Assembly (NCBI GenBank): GCA_903881665.1
Contig: CAIRUC010000125.1
Coordinates: 1-64,000 of the forward strand
DNA: 64,000 nucleotides
From: an uncultured Bacteroidota bacterium
Lineage (GTDB): Bacteria; Bacteroidota; Bacteroidia; AKYH767-A; OLB10
Direction: 5' to 3'
The position numbers and the translations under genes are program-made. The notes beneath the pieces are model-generated. The model was not told the origin of the DNA, did not search any database, and saw nothing but the letters and a program-made list of their open reading frames with translations. Positions 7,897 to 17,782 of the stretch are shown here, piece after piece (positions within the stretch are counted from its first letter, which is position 1; each line of letters opens with the position of its first letter).

Positions 7897-9585
7897 TTAC
7901 TCTTTAAACGAACGATTCAATATAGAAGTATAAATGGCGGGATCTTTTAATGCACGAACGGCCGTTTTTATTTCGGGATCCGAAAGAAAGCTGTTTTCTG
8001 TTCTTCCATTTTGATAATAGTAGCGTGAAACAATTTCGTTTTCAAGCAGCCATTTAATTTCTTGTTTATGCAATTGAAGGTCGGTGTTTTTATCTCCTTT
8101 CAATTTATTTTTCACCGCATCGTAATCAGATTTAATAGCGTCGAAATATTTTTCTTTCTCCGCTTTCTCCTTCAAAATTTCTAACTGTCGTTCGCTATCT
8201 GTTACATAGTCGTATTCTTTATTATTCAGCCAACTAATAAAATCGTTGTAATCGGCCTCCGACAATACAAAATCTTTAGCTAGTTTTATAGTAGGATTTT
8301 TTAAATGATACAACGTAGCATAATCAAAATACATGTACTTCAATGCCAACGTTTGAGCTATACTGCTATACATTGTTATTCCTGTTGTATAATCAGGATT
8401 AATTCCTCCACCATCAAAAACCTTTCTTCCTCCTTTCGTTTTAAACTCCGACATTAAAGAATCGGGCACTTTCCCTACACTACCATCTGCATTTCGATGC
8501 GTATAATCAAGTGCCTGAATACATCTTCCGCTAGGAATATAATATTTTGCAGTAGTTACTTTTAACTGCGCATTGTAGGTTAATGGGCGAGTGGTTTGAA
8601 CTAATCCTTTTCCAAATGTTCGTTGGCCAACAATTGCTGCACGATCAAAATCTTGTAGCGAACCACTTACGATTTCAGATGCAGAAGCAGAGCCGCTGTT
8701 TACAATTACAATTAAAGGTGTCTTTGTGTCGATAGGATTGTTTAATGTACGATATACTTTGTCCCAATCTTTCACTTTACCTCGGGTACTAACTACTTCT
8801 TGCCCTTTATCTACAAATACATTCACGATATTGATTGCTTCGTTGAGCAATCCTCCTGGATTTCCTCTCAAATCAAGTATTAATCCCGTTACTTTTTTAA
8901 TTTCTGTTAACTCCTTCACTGCATCTTTCACTTCTTGACCGGCATCATCAGTAAAACTCGACAATCGAATATACCCTACATTATTTTCAATAACTCCGTA
9001 ATAAGAAACATTTTTAATTTGAATTTCTTCACGCGTTAATGTTTTATTAATGGTTTCACTTCCTGTTAATGTAGGTCGTGAAAGAACAATATTGATTGCT
9101 GTTTTTGCCGACCCTTTTAACAATTTACTTACTTCATCATAACGAAGTCCTTTCGTCTTTTTCCCGTTAATAGAAACAATCACATCTCCTGCCATTAATC
9201 CTGATTTTTGCGCAGGAAATCCTTCGTACGGATCAGTAATAATCACATCATTGTCGCGTTGACCGATTAACGCTCCGATACCTCCGTACTGACCAGTTGT
9301 TAGGAAACGATAATCGTCGGCTTCTGATTCAGGAATAAATGTGGTATAAGGGTCGAGTCCATCGAGCATATCGTCGATGCTTTCGCGTACCATTGCTTCA
9401 GTATTGATAGGATCTACATAGTACACGGATAATTCTCGTAGCACAGAAGTATAGATATCAAGATTGCGATTAATCTCGAAGTAATTATCATCAACCGCTT
9501 TAAATGACAGGAAAATAGTACCAGTAAGCAGTACAATCATCCATAGTTTTAAACGACGAAAACAGTTTTTTAAGCGTGATAGCAT
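7897..9585 (-). CDS. S41-family C-terminal processing peptidase
   Basis: Periplasmic tail-specific serine protease of 562 aa. A membrane anchor/signal is at residues 14-30. A PDZ domain follows (GGIGALIGQRDNDVII to GDVIVSINGKKTKG), then the protease core with catalytic Ser in NSGSASASEI and downstream GQRTFGKGLVQ carrying the Lys. The C-terminal region of about 170 aa is the extension seen in Bacteroidota CtpA-type enzymes. The gene lies 18 bp after yidD, so it is probably read with rnpA and yidD. Confidence 0.92.
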   Translation of the reverse strand: MLSRLKNCFRRLKLWMIVLLTGTIFLSFKAVDDNYFEINRNLDIYTSVLRELSVYYVDPINTEAMVRESIDDMLDGLDPYTTFIPESEADDYRFLTTGQYGGIGALIGQRDNDVIITDPYEGFPAQKSGLMAGDVIVSINGKKTKGLRYDEVSKLLKGSAKTAINIVLSRPTLTGSETINKTLTREEIQIKNVSYYGVIENNVGYIRLSSFTDDAGQEVKDAVKELTEIKKVTGLILDLRGNPGGLLNEAINIVNVFVDKGQEVVSTRGKVKDWDKVYRTLNNPIDTKTPLIVIVNSGSASASEIVSGSLQDFDRAAIVGQRTFGKGLVQTTRPLTYNAQLKVTTAKYYIPSGRCIQALDYTHRNADGSVGKVPDSLMSEFKTKGGRKVFDGGGINPDYTTGITMYSSIAQTLALKYMYFDYATLYHLKNPTIKLAKDFVLSEADYNDFISWLNNKEYDYVTDSERQLEILKEKAEKEKYFDAIKSDYDAVKNKLKGDKNTDLQLHKQEIKWLLENEIVSRYYYQNGRTENSFLSDPEIKTAVRALKDPAIYTSILNRSFKE

Positions 9586-9603
9586 AGATAAATCTTGTCA
9601 ATT

Positions 9604-9825
9604 TTAGGGAACTGGATCATAACCATGTCCACCCCAAGGGTGACAGGATAAAATCCTTTTTAGTGTAAGCCAGCCACCTTTCAGCGGACCGTGTTTTTTG
9701 ATGGCCTGTAGTCCGTACTCCGAGCAAGTAGGTGTATATCTGCATGCTTTACCAAGGTGCGGAGAGATAGCTCCTTTATAGAACCTGATCATTCCGATCA
9801 TCAGTGAGCTTAGCAGTCGGCGCAT
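9604..9825 (-). CDS. yidD: Membrane protein insertion efficiency factor YidD
   Basis: A small 73-aa protein with the family signature [26 protein letters not shown] followed by [12 protein letters not shown]; the cysteines are conserved. It assists YidC-dependent membrane insertion. It overlaps the 3' end of rnpA by 50 bp, consistent with translational coupling; a shorter start (Met 9 or 12) would reduce the overlap. Confidence 0.95.
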   Translation of the reverse strand: MRRLLSSLMIGMIRFYKGAISPHLGKACRYTPTCSEYGLQAIKKHGPLKGGWLTLKRILSCHPWGGHGYDPVP

Positions 9826-10222
9826 TTTCTGTAGTTAAACGTCGTAAAAGTATTATTATTTTCTCTTCGGTTTTACGAAAAGAGAGGAGGGTATTACACT
9901 GAGAAATGAACAATATTGCAAATCCAGTTTGGTGTTGACGGCAAAAATCGAGAATAGGTTGCTTATTAAGACGAAACGCTTCGCGCATAAGGCGTTTCAT
10001 ACGATTTCGGTCGACTGCCTTTTTCATTTTACGCTTAGGCGCCGACACTGCCACCTTTACGGGCTGCTCTTCATTGTACGGTATTGTAGAGAAAACCATT
10101 CGGAAAGGGGATTGCCATAAACCTGACCCTTTTTCAAAAAGGCGATCCATTACCTTCTTGCTCTTGATACGAGCAGAGGCCGGCAAGGAAAATTGCTTTT
10201 GAGGTTTTATAGGGGATACCAT
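9776..10222 (-). CDS. rnpA: Ribonuclease P protein component
   Basis: Protein subunit of RNase P (148 aa), which matures the 5' ends of tRNAs with the RNA subunit. The RNR signature region reads [21 protein letters not shown], preceded by the basic N-terminus and the central FRMVFS strand. It is usually next to rpmH, but here the upstream neighbour is the hemD terminator, so rpmH is not linked. The tail has an extension of about 20 residues that carries the yidD start. Confidence 0.95.
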   Translation of the reverse strand: MVSPIKPQKQFSLPASARIKSKKVMDRLFEKGSGLWQSPFRMVFSTIPYNEEQPVKVAVSAPKRKMKKAVDRNRMKRLMREAFRLNKQPILDFCRQHQTGFAILFISQCNTLLSFRKTEEKIIILLRRLTTENAPTAKLTDDRNDQVL

Positions 10223-10240
10223 GTTATGAATTCCGAAAAA

Positions 10241-10266
10241 TACAAAAGCCCACGATGAACGCGGGC
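10241..10266 (-). terminator. Rho-independent terminator after hemD
   Basis: On the minus strand GCCCGCG-TTCAT-CGTGGGC forms a 7-bp stem with one G-U pair, followed by TTTTGTATTTTT. It separates hemD from rnpA. Confidence 0.85.
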
Positions 10267-10293
10267 TTCTGACGATATTTTTTTTAGTAAAAA

Positions 10294-11034
10294 TTATTTG
10301 TTCTTTTTTAAGTAATTCTCAATACTCATCGTCATTGATGGTGCTTCCGGAATAGGAGCTTGAATATCGAGACGTAAACCTGCTTCGAGAACAGCTTGAG
10401 AAGTAGTTTGACCGAAAGCAGCAATCAAGGTTGTATTCTGTTGAAAGTCAGGGAAGTTTTTGTAAAGAGAAGCAATTCCTGCTGGGCTAAAGAAGACCAA
10501 CATATCATACTTCACATCTGCTAAATCGTTTAGATCGCTACAAACAGTCTTATACATCGTTGCTTTGGTGTACTCGAAACCGTGAGCGCCTAAAGTATCG
10601 GTGATTTCTTGTTTCGCAATATCGGAACAAGGCACCAAAAATTTATCTTTCTTATGCTTTTTTAATACTTCTAATAAATCGTTGATATTCTGTTTCCCGT
10701 AGAATATTTTACGCTTACGGAAAGTAATATACTTCTGAAGATAGAATGCTGTTGCCTCTGAAATACAAAAATATTTCAGCTCTTCCATATTAGTAATACG
10801 CATCTCTTGACAAAGACGAAAAAAATGATCTACCGCATGGCGACTAGTCAAAATAATAGCCGTATGCTCGGTGATATTAATACGATCTTTCCGAAAATCC
10901 TTTGCCTGAATCCCTTCAACATGAATAAATGGCCTGAAGTCAATCTTTAAAGAATACTTTTTAGCCAGATCATAATATGGCGACTTTTCAGTTTCCGGTT
11001 TCGGTTGAGTAACGAGTATAGATTTAACTTTCAA
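10294..11034 (-). CDS. hemD: Uroporphyrinogen-III synthase
   Basis: Cytoplasmic enzyme (246 aa) that closes hydroxymethylbilane to uroporphyrinogen III in heme and siroheme synthesis. Recognised from the two-lobed pattern: SILVTQPKPE at the N-terminus, IILTSRHAVDHFF, FLVPCSDIAKQEI, and MLVFFSPAGIASLY with AAFGQTTSQAVLEAGL near the end. It lies downstream of a DUF4271 gene on the same strand, a pairing frequent in Bacteroidota. Confidence 0.88.
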   Translation of the reverse strand: MKVKSILVTQPKPETEKSPYYDLAKKYSLKIDFRPFIHVEGIQAKDFRKDRINITEHTAIILTSRHAVDHFFRLCQEMRITNMEELKYFCISEATAFYLQKYITFRKRKIFYGKQNINDLLEVLKKHKKDKFLVPCSDIAKQEITDTLGAHGFEYTKATMYKTVCSDLNDLADVKYDMLVFFSPAGIASLYKNFPDFQQNTTLIAAFGQTTSQAVLEAGLRLDIQAPIPEAPSMTMSIENYLKKNK

Positions 11035-11095
11035 GGGCTGCCGAAGGATTATGTGAACACGAGTGGTGTTACCGGGATATTTCTATGACCGCCCT

Positions 11096-11974
11096 CTATA
11101 GCGTACTTAGCTTCCAGATAATCAGTAGAGGGGCGATTTCGAATGCGCAAAGGTACAAAAACAAATAGAAAAAGGAGAAGCCGGGTATTCCTATCCAAAT
11201 GCCCACTGCTCTAACAAGTCTATAAAAGAACATGGCGGCAATAATGAAGAGAGAAATTTGAATAGTAATTTCTCTTACCACCGTGGGTGAATATGCTAAA
11301 ATGATGTTCACAGGCAAGAGTATCAGCCCAACCATCATCACCATTAAAAAGATATTGAATATATACAATGCAACTGGCCGTTCTTGATTAAAAAGAGAGC
11401 TTAATATTCTAAGCGTCACCATTTTAGAGGAATATGCCAAAGCAACGGCAACGGCGAGCAATACAAATCGAATAAGTCCTTTTTGAAGCCATATAATTTG
11501 CCAATTATAATGAACACTAAGTTGATACAGGTATAATCCTGCTAACAAATAAGCAATGGTCGAAAGCACTAAAGAGGCTCTCTGCAAAAGCACACTTTCA
11601 TCGCGTACAATTTGGTTAGTAGCAGTAATATTGAAGTAAGCTGAGAGTAATTGTTTAAATATTCGATAGTAGAAATACCTAAACCAAGTAAAAAATCCAA
11701 CAAGTGCAATTAATGAGATCGTAAACCAATCGCTTACAATATCATTTAAAGGACGAGCATTGGGGTGCTGAGGCTTTAAAGCATGTCCTTTAAAAATCCC
11801 GGGGCCATTGAGCGGCAGATTATCGATATACGCGGTATCGGCCTCCTCTATTATGGTGCTATCATTATCCTGAAAACGAAATGGTCGACCTCCTGTATGC
11901 AACAATGTATCAGAAGGCAACAGTGTATCTGTTGTTTGCTGTGTTAATGTTGTTACCGGTAATTGTTGTGACAT
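11096..11974 (-). CDS. DUF4271 membrane protein
   Basis: A 292-aa protein with a hydrophilic N-terminal third and about six TM segments from residue 90 on. The cytosolic YYRIFKQLLSAYFNITATNQIVRDES region is characteristic of DUF4271. It is 61 bp upstream of hemD and probably co-transcribed. Function unknown. Confidence 0.8.
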   Translation of the reverse strand: MSQQLPVTTLTQQTTDTLLPSDTLLHTGGRPFRFQDNDSTIIEEADTAYIDNLPLNGPGIFKGHALKPQHPNARPLNDIVSDWFTISLIALVGFFTWFRYFYYRIFKQLLSAYFNITATNQIVRDESVLLQRASLVLSTIAYLLAGLYLYQLSVHYNWQIIWLQKGLIRFVLLAVAVALAYSSKMVTLRILSSLFNQERPVALYIFNIFLMVMMVGLILLPVNIILAYSPTVVREITIQISLFIIAAMFFYRLVRAVGIWIGIPGFSFFYLFLYLCAFEIAPLLIIWKLSTL

Positions 11975-12050
11975 TCAAGAATATTCGTTGCTACAAACCT
12001 ACCAATAAGTTATTACCTATTAAAATATGGTTTCTTATTCCTCCCAATAC

Positions 12051-13019
12051 TTATTTAGAGTTAGCGGCTTCCAAGCGATGTTTTCCAAGATAAAAAGATC
12101 TGGAAATAGAAAAACTAAATCGCACTCCTCCTTTGCTCCAAGTATCAACAGTATTGGTGATGTATTCTGTTTCAGTTATTACAGAAGCATTGGTAAACAT
12201 CAAGGAAAAAACATGGCCCCCTGTTTCAAATTCAAAACCTAATCCCAAAGGATTATAGAAGCCATATTTGTTATCATTTGCCCTTACCTTTCCAAAATTA
12301 AAAACATAATCGCCTATCAACGACATACTACTTGTAATTCTGATTTTTCCTCCTATTCCACAGTATAGCGATAGATTTTCATCATACCCCTCAACAAAGC
12401 TATGATACACTGAACCTGGAACCAATTCTAATGAAAGTTGTTTGGAGAATTTACGTTGTAATATTAATTGAGAGGAATACGCAAAATGTCGGGGAAATTC
12501 TTTGCTAGCAGAAGGGGCATCATACGTCAATCGCAAATCTTTTCTTGATGAATAAGTGATATTCCCAAACAATGCCGCCGTAAACGGAATATGATTATTT
12601 CGCCGCTGATGCATAAACTTGTATTTCCCAGAAAGCTCCCAGTTTTCATGATTTTTAGAACGAGCAACGCCAAGATTCAAATTATTTGTAATGCCAAAGT
12701 CGAACCCTATTCTTATATCACTCGACTCATCAAAACCCCATAAATTATGATACGAACTTTTTCCGTTGGCAGCAGTTCCAATTGCACCAAAACGATGAGA
12801 AATGCGTAAGTCCATTAACTTCTTACCTAGCAATTCGGCCGTTTGAAGGTTAATAATTTTAGTGGTTTTAAAAGCAGCCCCAACAGGCTTACTAAAAGAA
12901 GAACTATCGCCTTGCTGAAGTATTTTTAACAACTCCTCTTGTGCCATTGCACTCGTTGACATCCCAAATATTAGGATCATCAAAGTAAACTTTAAGAAAG
13001 AATATGATTGCTTTTTCAA
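12051..13019 (-). CDS. DUF5777-type outer-membrane beta-barrel protein
   Basis: Signal peptide ending AMAQ, then about 300 aa of alternating beta strands ending in SFSISRSFYLGKHRLEAANSK. The FSKPVGAAFKTTKIINLQT start and RISHRFGAI...NLWGFDESSDIRIGFDFG are the DUF5777 pattern. It is 37 bp downstream of a heme-motif lipoprotein gene. DUF5777 genes are often found beside small cytochrome-like lipoproteins. Role unknown. Confidence 0.75.
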   Translation of the reverse strand: MKKQSYSFLKFTLMILIFGMSTSAMAQEELLKILQQGDSSSFSKPVGAAFKTTKIINLQTAELLGKKLMDLRISHRFGAIGTAANGKSSYHNLWGFDESSDIRIGFDFGITNNLNLGVARSKNHENWELSGKYKFMHQRRNNHIPFTAALFGNITYSSRKDLRLTYDAPSASKEFPRHFAYSSQLILQRKFSKQLSLELVPGSVYHSFVEGYDENLSLYCGIGGKIRITSSMSLIGDYVFNFGKVRANDNKYGFYNPLGLGFEFETGGHVFSLMFTNASVITETEYITNTVDTWSKGGVRFSFSISRSFYLGKHRLEAANSK

Positions 13020-13056
13020 AATGATAATTTACGCCATAAAAGTCTGCAAAAACTTC

Positions 13057-13437
13057 TTAGCAACCAACATATCCGTTGTCAATCCATTGCTCAATCTTAT
13101 CCTGCTCATCATTTGTTAGTTTGGCATTAACAGGCATATGCTTCGGATCATTAAGTGGAAGATCCAATCGATAAAGCAATTCTGATTGACCATGGCCGTC
13201 ATCTTCAATAACAGCCTTTAGTTCAATGTAGTTATTGTAATTGGGCGTTAATTGATGCCCATCATGACAACCACTAATAGCACAATTGCCAACAATGATT
13301 GGTTTTATTTCACGATAATAAAAGGTCGTGTCGCACTGGTCATTTGTAACTTTAGGCTCGTATTTGTCTTTTACGCATCCTGTAATAACAAGAACAAGCA
13401 GCACTGGGAAAATTAATAATTTGAAGAGTTTCGTCAT
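13057..13437 (-). CDS. Small lipoprotein with a CX4CH heme-like motif
   Basis: From ATG 13437 the protein is 126 aa with a lipobox (LVLVITGC). One motif, CAISGCH, resembles a c-type heme site with four residues between the cysteines rather than two. Variants of this kind occur in Bacteroidota proteins with planctomycete-type cytochrome domains. HMPVNAKLTNDEQDKIEQWIDNG is the usual cytochrome tail, with a possible Met ligand. The longer ORF start is rejected because it would overlap the DUF218 gene and hide the lipobox. Probably a periplasmic or outer-membrane electron carrier. Confidence 0.75.
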   Translation of the reverse strand: MTKLFKLLIFPVLLVLVITGCVKDKYEPKVTNDQCDTTFYYREIKPIIVGNCAISGCHDGHQLTPNYNNYIELKAVIEDDGHGQSELLYRLDLPLNDPKHMPVNAKLTNDEQDKIEQWIDNGYVGC

Positions 13438-13484
13438 CTGAATTTCGGAACGGATTACTAAGATAGTACAAAGGTAAGTCAAAT

Positions 13485-14213
13485 CTATACCCAACCCCTC
13501 ACTTTGTACCAGAACAAGGCAAAAAGCTCTCTGTAGCAGATTACTTGGTATCTCAAATGGTTCCAAAACTGATAGCGAAGTTGAATACTTTTGCCTACTT
13601 CAGGCAACGGAATATTTCTTCCACCTAAATTTTTGTCGTGGTATTCGAGTTGTTGAGGCCCCGATTCGTTAAAGGTCGACTGCCCGCCCAATAGTTTATA
13701 ACCTGCCTTCCGGAAAGTGAGAATAGATCGACGCATATGCTCAGGACTTGTTACGATCACACATGGCTCATTCAATAATTGAGGACGCATTGTTTTAATA
13801 TTCAACACTTCTTCTCTTGTGTTTTTACCTTTAATTTCGAGGAAGATGCGGTTACTATCAATGTCGCGCTCTATTAAATCGGTCATTATCCCATAGGCGT
13901 CTGTTTTAACCATCTCCACATAATCGGCTGCAGGTTGCGTAATATACAGATCACTCTCTGGAAATTGCTTCGCCAACTTAGCTGCATAATAACTTCGCAT
14001 CATCGCCGACTCGCTTGGATACCCCGAACCGCCCATAATAATGATGTGCATAGGTTTGAAATGATATTCGCTAACTGACTGACCCAGCCAATTATATAGG
14101 TAAAAAGGCCCTGTTGTAAAAGCGAAGCCTAAAATTAGAAAAAAGAAAAGCCCTGCTGTAAACAATACCCTTTTAAGGATTATTTTTGCACGATCTACAA
14201 ATTGGTTTTTCAT
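13485..14213 (-). CDS. DUF218/YdcF-SanA family protein
   Basis: A 242-aa protein with one N-terminal TM segment (about residues 16-36). The DUF218 core has MHIIIMGGSGYPSES at the start, NTREEVLNIKTM in the middle and CVIVTSPEHMRRSILTFRKAGY near the end. Family members (SanA, ElyC) are linked to envelope integrity and polymer synthesis; the reaction is not established. First gene of a probable three-gene minus-strand unit with the two genes downstream. Confidence 0.8.
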   Translation of the reverse strand: MKNQFVDRAKIILKRVLFTAGLFFFLILGFAFTTGPFYLYNWLGQSVSEYHFKPMHIIIMGGSGYPSESAMMRSYYAAKLAKQFPESDLYITQPAADYVEMVKTDAYGIMTDLIERDIDSNRIFLEIKGKNTREEVLNIKTMRPQLLNEPCVIVTSPEHMRRSILTFRKAGYKLLGGQSTFNESGPQQLEYHDKNLGGRNIPLPEVGKSIQLRYQFWNHLRYQVICYRELFALFWYKVRGWV

Positions 14214-14313
14214 TAACAAGAGGCTGTGGAGGAAAATTATTCTTTACAGTTACGAACTTAAAGGTTTGAAACGGTATTCTATTTAGTTTTACACTCAACC
14301 TGTAAACACTACA

Positions 14314-16170
14314 ATGTTCAAATCCATATTATCGTCGGCGCTTGTGATAAGTGTGTTTTTTTCCTGCCAATCCAACCAAAAAAAAGTAGAAAAAACCATG
14401 CATAACATCGATCATCATTCTTTTGCGAAGCCAGAAGAAGCGATAGTAAAACATTTGAAGCTCGACCTAAATGTTGACTTCTCCAACAAGAAGCTATCGG
14501 GTTATGCTGAGTTATCGATTGATAATATTGGGAAAGGAAGCACCCTCCACCTCGATACACGTGAGTTAACAATTGATTCCATTTGGCTTGAAAATGATAT
14601 GCCAACCTCATTTGAATTAGGTAATCCTGTTGAATTTTTAGGTAGTGATTTAGCAATCGCAATTAAGCCCACTACAAAAAAAGTTAAGATAAAATATTCT
14701 ACTTCTCCCAACGCTGCTGCTGTTCAATGGTTGAGCCCTGAACAAACCGCTGGAGGAAAAACACCCTTCCTGTTCACACAAAGCCAAGCTATTCTGGCGC
14801 GTTCATGGATTCCTCTTCAAGACAGCCCTGGAATTCGTTTTACCTATAATGCAACCATCACTTGTCCTCCTAATTTAATGGCGGTGATGAGTGCTGAAAA
14901 TGATACGGTTTTACATCCAGATGGAAAATATATTTTCAATATGCCACAAGCAATCCCATCGTATTTGATGGCATTGGCAGTTGGAAATTTTAAATTTCAT
15001 GCTTACGATACAAGAAGCGGGGTTTTCGCAGAGCCAGTAACGTTAGATAAGGCCGCGAATGAATTTATCGATTTACCTAAAATGATTGCGGCTGCAGAAG
15101 AATTATATGGCCCTTATGCGTGGGGACGATACGATGTATTGGTATTGCCTCCAAGCTTCCCTTTTGGAGGGATGGAAAATCCACGTATTACTTTTGCCAC
15201 TCCAACTATTCTTGCAGGCGATCGTTCGTTGGTTTCATTAATCGCACATGAATTAGCACATAGCTGGAGTGGTAATTTAGTTACTAACGCCACATGGGAC
15301 GATTTCTGGTTAAACGAAGGATTTACGGTTTACTTTGAAACGCGTATCATGGAGAAATTATATGGGAAAGATTATGCCGACATGCTCACTGTACTAAGCA
15401 AAGGAGAACTTGAAAATACAATTAAAGATTTAGGCAATACAAATCCTGATTCACATTTATACTTAAACTTAAAAGGTCGTGATCCAGATGACGGAATGAG
15501 CGATATTGCTTACGAAAAAGGAAGATTTTTTCTTGCTACTATCGAAATGGCGATAGGTCGTGAAAAATGGGACGCGTTTCTTAAAAAATATTTCGCTGAA
15601 CATGCTTTTCAAAGTATCACAACTGATGTATTCCTTGCTTACCTGAATAAGGAGTTGATTAAAGATGATGCGGTATTAAAAAATAAAATAAATATTGAGG
15701 CATGGGTTTATGGTCCTGGATTGCCCAATAATTGTCCGGTAATAACATCAAAAGCCCTCGACATGGCTGGGTCCGCTGCTGATCAATTTAAAAAGGGAAT
15801 CCCTGCAAAAAAATTAATTGTTGAAGGATGGAATACACATCAATGGTTATATTTTCTTCGTCAGCTTCCTGAAAATATGGAGGGGGAAAAAATGAAAGAG
15901 CTTGATGCAACATTCCATTTTACGGAATCAGGAAATGCAGAAATAAAATGCGATTGGTTGTTGCATACAATCAATAGTCATTACAAAGAAGGATATAATG
16001 CGCTCGACGAATTTTTATGTCATGTAGGACGAAGAAAATTTGTAAAGCCATTATTCGAAGCGATGATTAAAACTCCACAAGGAAAAGAAATGGCGAAAGT
16101 AATTTATGCCAAAGCACGTTCAGGATATCATGCCGTAACGATGCAAACCATTGATGATATGTTAAAATAA
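14314..16170 (+). CDS. M1-family aminopeptidase (leukotriene A4 hydrolase-like)
   Basis: Zinc aminopeptidase of 618 aa. A lipoprotein signal (VISVFFSC) suggests outer-membrane or periplasmic anchoring. The beta-saddle domain leads to FGGMENP (substrate anchor) and HELAHSWSGNLV with NEGFTVYFE, the HEXXH-18-E zinc site (HELAH near residue 311). The C-terminal helical domain is of the LTA4H type. The following gene starts 14 bp after its stop and is probably co-transcribed. Confidence 0.92.
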   Translation: MFKSILSSALVISVFFSCQSNQKKVEKTMHNIDHHSFAKPEEAIVKHLKLDLNVDFSNKKLSGYAELSIDNIGKGSTLHLDTRELTIDSIWLENDMPTSFELGNPVEFLGSDLAIAIKPTTKKVKIKYSTSPNAAAVQWLSPEQTAGGKTPFLFTQSQAILARSWIPLQDSPGIRFTYNATITCPPNLMAVMSAENDTVLHPDGKYIFNMPQAIPSYLMALAVGNFKFHAYDTRSGVFAEPVTLDKAANEFIDLPKMIAAAEELYGPYAWGRYDVLVLPPSFPFGGMENPRITFATPTILAGDRSLVSLIAHELAHSWSGNLVTNATWDDFWLNEGFTVYFETRIMEKLYGKDYADMLTVLSKGELENTIKDLGNTNPDSHLYLNLKGRDPDDGMSDIAYEKGRFFLATIEMAIGREKWDAFLKKYFAEHAFQSITTDVFLAYLNKELIKDDAVLKNKINIEAWVYGPGLPNNCPVITSKALDMAGSAADQFKKGIPAKKLIVEGWNTHQWLYFLRQLPENMEGEKMKELDATFHFTESGNAEIKCDWLLHTINSHYKEGYNALDEFLCHVGRRKFVKPLFEAMIKTPQGKEMAKVIYAKARSGYHAVTMQTIDDMLK

Positions 16171-16184
16171 AACCCAACCCTACT

Positions 16185-17732
16185 ATGAAAAAATATTTAT
16201 GCTTAGTGCTCTTATTATTAATTGTGACAATCGGAAAATCACAATCGTATGTTCTCGATTCTACTTTTAATTTAACAGGTAAAAAAACCTATAATTTCTA
16301 CAACAACATCGACCGTAGTTATGGTTCACTTGTACAAGCTGATGAGAAAATTGTTATTGTTGGTTTAAGTAAAAACAATACATCTGGTTCATTCGAATTA
16401 TGCTTTGCGCGTTTCAGAATCAATGGCGTAATTGACAGTACTTTCGGTACTAACGGAGTAACGAAAGTAAGCATGGGAAACCAAGGTTCAATTGGTGGGC
16501 AAACGCCCGTGGTTAAACAAGACGCTCAAGGTCGTTTTGTAGCTATAAATACAGGAAGATCAGCAACAGGATCTAGCCAAGATTTAATGGTATGCCGACT
16601 TGATTCTACCGGACATATTGATACTTCTTTTCATACCACTGGAGTGTTGTTTGTAGATATGACAGGGGCAGGTTCTCAACCTGATGAAGCCAACGCTTTC
16701 ACTTTTGATGCAAGCGGAAATATCTATTTGACAGGAGCCACAAGAACAGCTGGCTCTCCACTTGATAACGACTTTGCAATCGTAAAAGTAAATTCTTCAG
16801 GACAGTTAGATCCTTCGTTTGATACGGACGGCAAAAAATTATATAACCCAACAGCTACTGCAGAATTTGGTACCGGCATAGCGGTTCAACCTGACGGAAA
16901 AATTGTATTCGGAGGAACAGCAGGCGGAAAAATGTTTGTGGCGCGCATCGACAGTACAGGAGCTTACGATCCTACTTTTAATACCGTTGGTTATCGCGTG
17001 TTATCAACCATTGGGTCAAGTTCTGATATGTATTGCTTAACACTTGATAGCCTTAATAGAATTATTTTAGGCGGAACCTCGGCTGCAACATCTGCAGCTA
17101 TTGTTCGTATCTTGCCAAATGGAGCATTAGATTCTAGCTTTAATTTAATTGGAAGCAAAATTTATATGGTTGCAGGTTTAACCACAACGGTTACAGGAAT
17201 GGCATTGGCTCCCAGCGGCAAAATTGTGTTTGGAGGTGCTATTCTTAATAGCTCCACGGGATTAAATTTTTATGCTGCACGACTCGATTCAACAGGTGCT
17301 GTAGATTTAACTTTTAACACTACAGGTTATGTTCAAGTTCCTGTTGCTACAGGGAATGTTGCCGATGAAGCGAATAATATGTTATTGCTACCTGACGGTA
17401 GAATTTTTATTAACGGCACAGCCGTAGTATCATCAGCCGTAAATGAGGATATAGAAATGATTCTATTAAAACCCGTAACCGTAATATCAGGATTAAGCCC
17501 AACTGAAGAAAGTAGCATCCGTACTATTTATCCTAATCCCGCGAATGATTTCATTATTGTATCCTGTAAAAAAGAAGTAACTATTGAACTAATGAACATA
17601 GAAGGCAAAATTTTATTGCAACAACAAATAACAGCTGGGGCAACAAATATCAATATCCGTTCCCTATCCAAAGGCGTATATTTTGTGAAAGAAAAAGGAC
17701 AATCACACGCAATTAAAGTTATTAAATTATAA
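16185..17732 (+). CDS. Delta-60 repeat protein with T9SS sorting domain
   Basis: Secreted protein of 515 aa. A signal peptide (residues 1-19) is followed by about seven delta-60 repeats with the DSTFG, PDGKIV and FARF/VARI pattern, a beta-propeller-like fold. The last 75 residues form a type A T9SS C-terminal domain (YPNPANDFIIV to GVYFVKEKGQSHAIKVIKL). Export across both membranes and surface display or release are expected. Ligand unknown. Confidence 0.88.
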   Translation: MKKYLCLVLLLLIVTIGKSQSYVLDSTFNLTGKKTYNFYNNIDRSYGSLVQADEKIVIVGLSKNNTSGSFELCFARFRINGVIDSTFGTNGVTKVSMGNQGSIGGQTPVVKQDAQGRFVAINTGRSATGSSQDLMVCRLDSTGHIDTSFHTTGVLFVDMTGAGSQPDEANAFTFDASGNIYLTGATRTAGSPLDNDFAIVKVNSSGQLDPSFDTDGKKLYNPTATAEFGTGIAVQPDGKIVFGGTAGGKMFVARIDSTGAYDPTFNTVGYRVLSTIGSSSDMYCLTLDSLNRIILGGTSAATSAAIVRILPNGALDSSFNLIGSKIYMVAGLTTTVTGMALAPSGKIVFGGAILNSSTGLNFYAARLDSTGAVDLTFNTTGYVQVPVATGNVADEANNMLLLPDGRIFINGTAVVSSAVNEDIEMILLKPVTVISGLSPTEESSIRTIYPNPANDFIIVSCKKEVTIELMNIEGKILLQQQITAGATNINIRSLSKGVYFVKEKGQSHAIKVIKL

Positions 17733-17752
17733 TACTATTGATTTCTAATTGA

Positions 17753-17782
17753 AAGGCGCTTCTTTGGGAGGCGCCTTTTTTC
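17753..17782 (+). terminator. Rho-independent terminator
   Basis: AAGGCGC and GCGCCTT form a 7-bp stem around an 11-base loop, followed by a T-run. It ends the M1/delta-60 transcript. Confidence 0.9.
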
